Both the position numbers and the translations under genes were made by a program. This document shows, piece after piece, positions 6,746 through 12,238 of a DNA stretch of 15,223 nucleotides. The DNA is from Salinigranum sp041641615 (GTDB taxonomy: Archaea; Halobacteriota; Halobacteria; Halobacteriales; Haloferacaceae), in assembly GCA_041641615.1 (NCBI GenBank), contig JBEPYA010000077.1, forward strand, positions 1 to 15,223. The letters run 5' to 3'. Positions within the stretch are counted from its first letter, which is position 1, and each line of letters opens with the position of its first letter. The notes below the pieces were generated by a model, which was not told the origin of the DNA, did no database searches, and was given only the letters and a program-made list of their open reading frames with translations.

Positions 6746-7443
6746 CGGTCACCCCCTCCGCTGGTGTCGTCCGGCTCCGCGCTCGTCTGCCCGACGAGGC
6801 CGGAGAGAAGGTCGCTGACGAACGCGAGTTCGTCGTCGGTGGTCGTGTGCGCCATTCCCTCGTAGATCCGCTCCGTGACGTCGCCGCCGAGCGATTCGAA
6901 GACGTCTCGGGACGCGTGGACGCGTTCGAGCGGGACGTAGGGGTCGACGTCGCTACAGCCGAGGAAGACGGGCGTTCCGTCGAGGTCACCCGAATGTTGG
7001 ACGTTCGCCCCCTCGGGACCGACGAGCCCGCCGCTCAGGACGACGAGGCCGCCGTACCGGCGTGGGTTCCGCGCGACGTACTCCGCGGCCAGACACGCTC
7101 CCTGTGAGAACCCACCGACGACGACGCGTTCGAGGGGAATCGAGGAGGTGACGTCGCCGACGGCGTCGTCGACAGCCGTGAGTGCCGAGGACAGTTCGGG
7201 CTCGTTCGATTCGAGCGGCGCGAGGAACGACCCCGGGTACCAGCGGTTGTACTTCGCCTGCGGTGCCGCGTACGCGACGCCGTGGACGTAACAGGCGTCG
7301 GCGAGGTCGAGAATACTCCGAGCGGTCGCGCCCCGGCCGTGGAGGAGAACGACGGCCGCGTCGGCCACACGCAACGGTGCGCCCGCGTACCTGACCGGCT
7401 GACCCTGATGCGGGCCGTCGGACGGTGTCTCGGTCGTGTTCAT
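6742..7443 (-). CDS. mhqD: Alpha/beta hydrolase (phospholipase/carboxylesterase family, MhqD-like)
   Basis: A 233-aa serine hydrolase. The oxyanion segment is LLHGRGA (33-39), the nucleophile elbow GFSQGA puts Ser113 as nucleophile, CSDVDPYVP supplies the acid (Asp167), and GMAHTTT supplies His199. The size and motifs fit the carboxylesterase/phospholipase (Abhydrolase_2) family that includes MhqD. It is the first gene of the two-gene operon and overlaps the dioxygenase by 4 nt, the same pairing as mhqO-mhqD in Bacillus. A role in hydrolysing a ring-cleavage product or quinone adduct is inferred. The C-terminal 15 residues are a Gly/Asp/Ser tail. The ATG at 7441-7443 is supported by a TATA element 27 nt upstream. 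Confidence 0.8.
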   Translation of the reverse strand: MNTTETPSDGPHQGQPVRYAGAPLRVADAAVVLLHGRGATARSILDLADACYVHGVAYAAPQAKYNRWYPGSFLAPLESNEPELSSALTAVDDAVGDVTSSIPLERVVVGGFSQGACLAAEYVARNPRRYGGLVVLSGGLVGPEGANVQHSGDLDGTPVFLGCSDVDPYVPLERVHASRDVFESLGGDVTERIYEGMAHTTTDDELAFVSDLLSGLVGQTSAEPDDTSGGGDR

Positions 7444-7465
7444 GCTCCGTATGGGGGGAGTGGAG

Positions 7466-7472
7466 CAATAAC
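7466..7472 (-). promoter_or_regulatory. TATA-like element of the hydrolase-dioxygenase operon
   Basis: On the minus strand GTTATTG is centred 27 nt before the ATG at 7443, consistent with a leaderless transcript. Confidence 0.45.
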
Positions 7473-7953
7473 GGTTCGCGGGCGTCGACGTCTCCTGGTG
7501 GCGGCAGTGTTATCTGATCGCCAGCAGAGCGTTCTGCTGGTAGATCTCTCTCGACCTCTATCAACAAAACAAATTGTATACTATCAGCGGTGTCGAAACC
7601 TGTTCGAGGGCCCCGACGGTCCGTGTCTCGCCCGCGGACGCGAGGTGGTCGACCAGGTACTCCGCTGTGCCGCTCGGCCCCGGCTGTGGGAGGCACTCGA
7701 GTCGATCCGGCTGCCGTTGCCGGCACTGGCCGGTTCGACACTCGTAGGGGGCGGCACGTTCGAGCGTTACAAATATAGTAGTGTGATGAAGCAGCGAACG
7801 TAGAGCGAGAGAACCTGGCCCACCACGACGGCCGCAGGTGCGTTTCCAAACCCCCTGGCCCGAACCGATTGTCGACCATTCGATTCACCGTACTCACGAT
7901 ACCTGCTGTCGCGATAAGCCGACCATCGGCCCGTTCGCGAGCGTCGAATGATC

Positions 7954-7965
7954 ACGAACGTTCGT
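7954..7965. repeat. 12-bp perfect palindrome downstream of iclR
   Basis: The sequence ACGAACGTTCGT is fully palindromic. It lies about 40 bp beyond the iclR stop and beside the hairpin at 7978-7997. It may be a protein-binding site; its function is not determinable here. Confidence 0.4.
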
Positions 7966-7977
7966 CTCCTATACTCG

Positions 7978-7997
7978 TTACACTTGTACTGGTGTAA
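7978..7997 (-). terminator. Inverted repeat just after iclR, possible 3'-end structure
   Basis: TTACAC (7978-7983) and GTGTAA (7992-7997) are perfect complements with an 8-nt loop, 5 nt past the iclR stop at 8003. No T-run follows on the minus strand, so termination is only a guess. An operator is the alternative. Confidence 0.3.
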
Positions 7998-8002
7998 TCT
8001 AC

Positions 8003-8770
8003 TCAGCTCATCGAGTTCTCCAGCTCGAACTCGTTGGCGACGCCGAGCAGCGTCTCGGGGAGGTCCGTCTCAAAGCGGTCCTCGGTCATCCGGTTGGCAG
8101 GACTCGCGACGCTGAACGCCCCGACGACCTGCCCGTCAGCGCCGTTCACAGGGACCCCGACGGCCTTGACGCCGTCGAGCTGCTCCTCGTGGTTGAAGGC
8201 GACCCCACGCTCGCGGACGGATTCGAGCTCCGCCAGCAGGGTGTCGGCGTCGGTGATGGTGTTCTCCGTCGCCGCGGGGAGACCCCACCGGTCGATGATC
8301 GCCTCCACCTGCCCACTGGGGAGCCGTGAGAGGATGGATTTCCCCGCGGCCGTCTGGTGGAGGTGGAACCGCTTGCCGACCGTCGAGTACGTCCAGACGG
8401 CGTGTCGTCCCGAGAACGTGTACATGTAGACCCCACGGCCGTTCTCCTCGACGGCGAACACCGCTCGGCACTCGGTTTCGTCGGCGAGCTGCTCGGTGTA
8501 CGACTCGGCGATACGGTACGCCTTTCGTCTGTTGCGAACGTAGTCACCGAGGCTCAAGAAGGCGAGACTCAGGTGGTAGACGTCGCCGCTCTTGACGACG
8601 TACTCGTTGTCCGCGAGCGTCGTCAGGTGGGCGTGGACGGTGCTCGGAGCCAGGTCCATCGCCTCCGCCAGTTCGGTCACCCGAGCACCGTCCAGGTCTC
8701 GAAGGGTCTCGACGACGCGCAACGAGGTCGCCGTCGTCTGCAGCGTCCGGCCGCCGTCTTGGGTGCTCAT
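8003..8770 (-). CDS. IclR-family transcriptional regulator
   Basis: A 255-aa two-domain regulator. Residues about 12-70 form the N-terminal winged helix-turn-helix (LRVVETLRDLDGARVTELAE, then APSTVHAHLTTLADNEYVVK as recognition helix and wing). Residues about 80-250 form the IclR effector-binding domain, with the family signature FHLHQTAAGKSILSRL (135-150) and later VGVPV and VVGAFSVASP. The upstream frame is open to 8938, but the TATA element at 8791-8800 lies 27 nt before the ATG at 8768-8770 and the family N-terminus starts here. It is transcribed in the same direction as the BKACE gene, 205 bp downstream, with its own promoter. It most likely controls the BKACE, SDR and transporter genes. 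Its ligand is unknown. Confidence 0.9.
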   Translation of the reverse strand: MSTQDGGRTLQTTATSLRVVETLRDLDGARVTELAEAMDLAPSTVHAHLTTLADNEYVVKSGDVYHLSLAFLSLGDYVRNRRKAYRIAESYTEQLADETECRAVFAVEENGRGVYMYTFSGRHAVWTYSTVGKRFHLHQTAAGKSILSRLPSGQVEAIIDRWGLPAATENTITDADTLLAELESVRERGVAFNHEEQLDGVKAVGVPVNGADGQVVGAFSVASPANRMTEDRFETDLPETLLGVANEFELENSMS

Positions 8771-8790
8771 GAGTGACACTCGGCGCGCTC

Positions 8791-8800
8791 TATACTTAAA
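8791..8800 (-). promoter_or_regulatory. TATA box of iclR
   Basis: On the minus strand TTTAAGTATA is centred 27 nt before the ATG at 8770. It is one of the strongest TATA matches in the window and fixes the start. Confidence 0.65.
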
Positions 8801-8808
8801 ATTCGTTA

Positions 8809-8818
8809 CGTTCGAACG
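8809..8818. promoter_or_regulatory. Palindrome at the iclR promoter, possible operator
   Basis: CGTTCGAACG is a perfect 10-bp palindrome about 9 bp upstream of the iclR TATA box, where BRE-proximal regulators bind. It could be an autoregulatory site. The assignment rests on position and symmetry only. Confidence 0.3.
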
Positions 8819-8883
8819 CGCTGGTGCTCGACACGGTGAGATGTCCTGGTCGTCTCTCCCCGATGGGTCGGAGCAAGTCTCCT

Positions 8884-8947
8884 GAGCGCCGTCTTTTGGC
8901 GCTCGTGAACGTGTAACACAGCCTTGCGAGAGGTACACCGTCTCTCG
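8884..8947 (-). terminator. Two tandem hairpins between BKACE and iclR
   Basis: GAGCGCC (8884-8890) pairs exactly with GGCGCTC (8898-8904) around a 7-nt loop. CGAGAG (8927-8932) pairs with CTCTCG (8942-8947) around a 9-nt loop. Both lie 30-90 nt past the BKACE stop on the minus strand. They could end or stabilise the BKACE transcript, but there is no U-tract. Confidence 0.35.
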
Positions 8948-8975
8948 AAGTCGATTCGCGTGTGTCGAACGCGCG

Positions 8976-9830
8976 TCAGAGTCCGAGCATCTCGCGCGCC
9001 TCCGCCGACGAGGCGACCTCGCGTTCGAGTTCGTCGGCGATCCGCGCCGTGCGGCGGACCAGCTGTGCGTTGCTCTCGGCGAGTTCGCCGCGGCGGTAGT
9101 AGACGTTGTCCTCCATTCCCACTCTCACGTGTCCGCCCATCGTGATCGCAGCCGTGGTCATCGGCAGCTGGTGTTTCCCCACCGCGAGACACTGCCACTC
9201 GACGGGGTCGGGGAGGTTGTCGACGAAGTTCACGAGGTTCCGCGGCCCCGGCGGCATCCCGTTCTGCATCCCGAAGATGACCGTCGCCCAGTAGGGCTCC
9301 TCGAGGAGCCCCTCGTCGATGAGGTGTTCCGCCTCGGGGATGTGACCGGGGTTGAACAGTTCGAGTTCGGGTTTCACCCCGGCGTCGCGCATCCGCTCGG
9401 CGTACTCCTCGTTCTGCTCGCGCGTGTTCTCGGCCGTCCGCGTCTGGCCGAAGTTGATGGGACCGAGGTCGACGGTGGCGACCTCGGGCCGAGGCTCGGT
9501 TTCGAGAATCGGCGCGATGCGCGTCTCGCGCGTGTAGATGCCGCCGCCACCGGTGGTGAAGTTCACGATCATGTCGTCGCAGTGCTCGTCGATGGCGTCT
9601 CGCAGGAGCTGGAAACGCTCTACCGACTTGGTGTCCTCGTGGTTCTCGTCGCGGGCGTGGAGGTGAACCATCGACGCACCCGCCTCCTCGCACTCGGCGA
9701 GGTCCTTCGCGACCTCTTCGGGCTGGGTGGGGAGGTTCGGGTTCGCCTCCTTCCCGTGGAGGCCGCCGGTGGTCGCGACGGTGATGATGAGCTTCTTCTC
9801 GAAGTAGTCCTCGTAGCCCTGGTATGCCAT
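8976..9830 (-). CDS. Beta-keto acid cleavage enzyme (BKACE, DUF849, Kce-like)
   Basis: A 284-aa TIM-barrel enzyme of the BKACE family. These zinc enzymes convert a beta-keto acid plus acetyl-CoA into acetoacetate plus an acyl-CoA. The zinc ligands are His56 and His58 in MVHLHARD and Glu240 in GGHVRVGMEDN. Arg236 and Asp241 match the catalytic Arg226/Asp231 pair of the lysine-fermentation enzyme Kce, at a constant offset of 10. Other family blocks are NFTTGGGG (90-97), LGPINFG (122-128), PELELFNPGH and FGMQNGMPP. The residue aligned with Kce Glu14, near the substrate amino group, is Leu24 (ATTGGLHGK), so the substrate is probably not 3-keto-5-aminohexanoate. The gene is divergent from the SDR and transporter genes and upstream of iclR, which points to a shared catabolic role. 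Confidence 0.88.
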   Translation of the reverse strand: MAYQGYEDYFEKKLIITVATTGGLHGKEANPNLPTQPEEVAKDLAECEEAGASMVHLHARDENHEDTKSVERFQLLRDAIDEHCDDMIVNFTTGGGGIYTRETRIAPILETEPRPEVATVDLGPINFGQTRTAENTREQNEEYAERMRDAGVKPELELFNPGHIPEAEHLIDEGLLEEPYWATVIFGMQNGMPPGPRNLVNFVDNLPDPVEWQCLAVGKHQLPMTTAAITMGGHVRVGMEDNVYYRRGELAESNAQLVRRTARIADELEREVASSAEAREMLGL

Positions 9831-9837
9831 ATTCTGA

Positions 9838-9852
9838 CCGACTCCGCGTCGG
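9838..9852. promoter_or_regulatory. Inverted repeat in the BKACE promoter, possible operator
   Basis: CCGAC (9838-9842) and GTCGG (9848-9852) are perfect complements with a 5-bp spacer, between the BKACE TATA element and its ATG. A repressor bound here would block transcription start. It is short and may be coincidence in GC-rich DNA. Confidence 0.2.
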
Positions 9853-9853
9853 A

Positions 9854-9860
9854 ACTTTAC
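9854..9860 (-). promoter_or_regulatory. TATA-like element of the BKACE gene
   Basis: On the minus strand GTAAAGT is centred 27 nt before the ATG at 9828-9830, consistent with a leaderless mRNA. Confidence 0.5.
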
Positions 9861-9904
9861 TATTTCGGGAGTCCCCGCTCCCCCCGCGAGAGGGGGTCAA
9901 CGAA

Positions 9905-9937
9905 CGGATGGTCACTATCTTTATATACCTTCATCCG
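9905..9937 (+). promoter_or_regulatory. SDR promoter: TATA box flanked by an inverted repeat
   Basis: TTATATAC (9921-9928) is a strong TATA box 25 nt before the ATG at 9950. It is bracketed by CGGATG (9905-9910) and CATCCG (9932-9937), an exact 6-bp inverted repeat with centres 27 bp apart. A dimer bound to both arms would cover the TATA box, as expected for a repressor such as the neighbouring IclR. The TATA box is well supported; the operator is inferred. Confidence 0.5.
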
Positions 9938-9949
9938 ACTTGGGGAGAT

Positions 9950-10726
9950 ATGGAACGAGATAGCACCGCCCTAGTGACCGGCGGAGGGCGTGGTATCGGC
10001 CAGGCCATCTGTGTCGAACTGGCGGCTCGCGGGAACGACATCGTCATCGCCGACCTCGACGAGGAGGAGATGACGTCCACGGTCGACCTCGTCGAAGAAG
10101 AGGGTCGACGTGCGCTCGCGCTCGAGACGGACCTGAAGAACCTCGACAGCGTCGAGACGACGGTCGAAACTGCCCTGAACGAGTTCGATACCGTCGAGTA
10201 CCTCGTCAACAACGCGGGCATCGCGGGGCCGACCTCCGCGTGCGAGCAGATCAGTTCCAAGGAGTGGGACGAGACGCTCGCGGTGAACCTCCGCGGCCCC
10301 TTTTACACCTGTCGAACGCTGCTCCCGTCGATGAAGTCCGCGGGGTACGGCCGCATCGTCAACATCGCTTCCGTGACCGGAAAACGCCCGCTCATCAAAC
10401 GGACGCCCTACGCGACCACCAAGATGGGGCTCATCGGCTTCACCCGAACGCTCGCCGCCGAGGTCGGCGAACACGACATCAACGTGAACGCGGTCTGTCC
10501 CGGTTCGGTCGACGGGCCCCGAATCCGACGGGTCTTCGAGCAGAAGGCCGAGGCGACGGGCCAGAGCTACGAGGCGGTCCGAAAGAGCGCCGAGAACGAG
10601 AGCCCCCGCCAGGAACTGGTGACCCGCGAGGACATCGCGAACACCGTCGCGTTCCTCTGTTCGTCCGACGCGGACCGCATGACTGGCCAGGACCTCAACG
10701 TCTCGGCGGGAAAGGTGATGTACTGA
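9950..10726 (+). CDS. SDR-family NAD(P)-dependent oxidoreductase (FabG-like)
   Basis: A 258-aa classical short-chain dehydrogenase. The Rossmann nucleotide motif TGGGRGIG is at 10-17, followed by ADLDEEE after the second strand (Asp35), which favours NAD(H). NNAG is at 87-90. The catalytic residues are Ser141 in NIASVTGKRP and the Tyr154/Lys158 pair in PYATTK. CPGSVDGP (183-190) forms the usual PG motif. The frame extends upstream, but the ATG at 9950 lies 25 nt from a TATA box and matches the family N-terminus. The SDR is divergent from the BKACE and followed by the ABC genes, with a separate promoter at 10811. It could oxidise a beta-hydroxy acid to the BKACE's keto acid. Substrate specificity is not readable from the sequence. 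Confidence 0.87.
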   Translation: MERDSTALVTGGGRGIGQAICVELAARGNDIVIADLDEEEMTSTVDLVEEEGRRALALETDLKNLDSVETTVETALNEFDTVEYLVNNAGIAGPTSACEQISSKEWDETLAVNLRGPFYTCRTLLPSMKSAGYGRIVNIASVTGKRPLIKRTPYATTKMGLIGFTRTLAAEVGEHDINVNAVCPGSVDGPRIRRVFEQKAEATGQSYEAVRKSAENESPRQELVTREDIANTVAFLCSSDADRMTGQDLNVSAGKVMY

Positions 10727-10746
10727 CCGCTGCTCCGACGTTTCGA

Positions 10747-10759
10747 CCGCGGGGCGCGG
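10747..10759 (+). terminator. GC hairpin downstream of the SDR
   Basis: CCGCG (10747-10751) and CGCGG (10755-10759) form a tight 5-bp stem with a 3-nt loop, about 20 nt after the SDR stop. No T-tract follows, so it is a weak terminator candidate. Confidence 0.25.
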
Positions 10760-10791
10760 CCGTGTCGAGCCGATGGCCCCCCGCAACTGTC

Positions 10792-10817
10792 GTGATTTTC
10801 AATCATAAACTATATAC
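10792..10817 (+). promoter_or_regulatory. Promoter and possible operator of the ABC importer operon
   Basis: TATATACC starts at 10811, with its centre about 37 nt before the ATG at 10850, so transcription would begin near 10836-10840 with a leader of about 10-14 nt. Immediately upstream, TGATT (10793-10797), spacer TTC, AATCA (10801-10805) is a perfect inverted repeat at the BRE position. It could be the regulator's site. A second AT string, ATTAA at 10824-10828, could alternatively serve a leaderless start. Confidence 0.45.
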
Positions 10818-10849
10818 CGAGGGATTAACCACATGAGGACGTCGTAAAC

Positions 10850-12220
10850 ATGGTACGAGATAGCAGCAACCAGTCAAGGCGTCGCTTCCTGAAGAAGACC
10901 GTCGCCGGTGGTTCGGCGGTCACGCTGGGGGGGATCGCGGGCTGTGCCGGCGGATCCGGTGGCGGTGGGTCGTCGAACAGTGCCGGTGGGTCGAGTGGCT
11001 CGTCCGGTGGTGACTCTGGCGGGAGTACCTCTTCGGGCTCTTCAGGCTCGGACGGCGGCTCCCTGACCTCGATGGGCTCCATCGCAAACCGACAGAACTC
11101 CTACTGGCTCAGCTGGGAGAAGGGTTACCTCGAGGCGTGCGAGGCCTTCGGCTACAAACCGAACGTCCAGACGAACAACGGCGAGGTCCAGACACAGCAA
11201 CAGCAGTTCGACACGGCGATCTCCAGCAACGCGGACTTCATCGCCGGGCAGACCTACACCAACGCCGCCGCGATCACGCTCGCTGAGACGCTGGTGGCGG
11301 GGAACACCCCGGGTGTACTCGCGGTCACCATCGCCGACTGGTTCGTCCCGCAGGACGCCGGCGAGGAGTACGTGACGTTCTTCACACCCCACTTCGTCAA
11401 CCACGCCTACAGCGCCGCGAAGATGCTGTTCGAGTCGATGGGTGGCAGCGGGAAGTTCGTCCACATCGAGGGCAACCGCGGCACGGCCCCGAACATCGGC
11501 CGGAACAAGGGTGTCGACCTGGCGATGGAGGAGTACCCCGACATCGAGATGGCGGGGCCACGCCAGCCGGGTAACTGGATCCGCTCGGACGCTCGCAGCG
11601 TCATGAACGACAAGGTCTCGCAGTTCGGCGACGACATCGACGGCTACTTCGGCCAGAACGACGCCGTCGCGCTGGGTGGGCTCACCATCCTCGAGGAGAA
11701 CGACATCGACGTGCCCGTCGTCGGTATCGACGCCAGCGAACCCGGGCTCGCGGCCATCGCCGAGGACCGGATGACCGGCACCGTTTCGGGCATGGGGCCG
11801 TGGCAGGCCGGCTGGTCGGTCGCGAAGTGTCACGACTACATCAACGGACACACGCTCAGCGGTCCAGAACGGATGATGGCGTTCAACGCGCCGGTCTGCG
11901 TCAAGAACCCCAACGAGTGGACCGACGTCATCGACCGGCTCCCGGTCGTCGACGCCTCCGAGTACAACGACGCCATCTTCTCGGGCGAGACGCCCTACGA
12001 CTGGACGAAGATGTCCGTCGTGGAGGCCGGCGAGGACGCCTGGGACCCCCAGATCGACATGCAGCCGATGAACCTCGAGGACATGAAGCAGGTCCTCGAC
12101 TGGAAGGACAAGGACAAGCCGAGTGGCTACAGCCTACCGGGCGTCTACACCGACGCCGCCGCCCAGGAGGAGACGACGCAGCTGTACGTGGATCAGTTCC
12201 AGAACAACCCGCTCAAATAA
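10850..12220 (+). CDS. ABC importer substrate-binding lipoprotein (ribose-type)
   Basis: A 456-aa secreted binding protein. The N-terminus carries a Tat motif (SRRRFLKK, 9-16), a hydrophobic stretch and a lipobox IAGC with Cys32, then a Gly/Ser/Asp-rich linker to about residue 71. This layout marks a membrane-anchored haloarchaeal Tat lipoprotein. The rest is a Peripla_BP_4/RbsB-type fold: MGSIANRQNSYW at the N-lobe start, ISSNADFIAG, VHIEGNRGT, GYFGQNDAVALGGL (the hinge-side NDxxAxG motif) and VVGIDASEPGL. It is longer than RbsB (about 296 aa), mainly because of the linker and a C-terminal extension. The ATPase gene follows after 18 nt, and the permease after that. The ligand is likely a small polar compound but cannot be named. 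Confidence 0.88.
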   Translation: MVRDSSNQSRRRFLKKTVAGGSAVTLGGIAGCAGGSGGGGSSNSAGGSSGSSGGDSGGSTSSGSSGSDGGSLTSMGSIANRQNSYWLSWEKGYLEACEAFGYKPNVQTNNGEVQTQQQQFDTAISSNADFIAGQTYTNAAAITLAETLVAGNTPGVLAVTIADWFVPQDAGEEYVTFFTPHFVNHAYSAAKMLFESMGGSGKFVHIEGNRGTAPNIGRNKGVDLAMEEYPDIEMAGPRQPGNWIRSDARSVMNDKVSQFGDDIDGYFGQNDAVALGGLTILEENDIDVPVVGIDASEPGLAAIAEDRMTGTVSGMGPWQAGWSVAKCHDYINGHTLSGPERMMAFNAPVCVKNPNEWTDVIDRLPVVDASEYNDAIFSGETPYDWTKMSVVEAGEDAWDPQIDMQPMNLEDMKQVLDWKDKDKPSGYSLPGVYTDAAAQEETTQLYVDQFQNNPLK

Positions 12221-12238
12221 CTCTCACTACACACCCTC

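Larger units (their letters stand above)
7473..8002. other. Stretch without a convincing gene
   Basis: Between the hydrolase promoter and the iclR stop I see no gene I can support. Two AT-rich patches break the GC-rich sequence: about 7560-7588 (includes ACAAATTGTATACTATCA) and about 7766-7790 (TTACAAATATAGTAGTG). A minus-strand frame from about 7756 to the TGA at 7561-7563 is open and includes PYECRTGQC, but it has no ATG start and no later Cys pair in frame. It could be a decayed small zinc-ribbon gene. The right end carries a 12-bp palindrome (7954-7965) and a hairpin (7978-7997). Confidence 0.5.

Noticed and set aside
7282..7803. Plus-strand frame of 173 codons in the gap right of the hydrolase
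   Set aside because: It begins inside the hydrolase gene on the opposite strand, spans the AT-rich patches, and resembles no family.
8771..8938. Longer IclR start at 8938
   Set aside because: The extension runs through the TATA box at 8791-8800 and gives non-family sequence.
9129..9974. Plus-strand frame opposite the BKACE gene
   Set aside because: Val/Gly/Glu/Asp-biased shadow. The minus strand encodes the full BKACE with its metal ligands.
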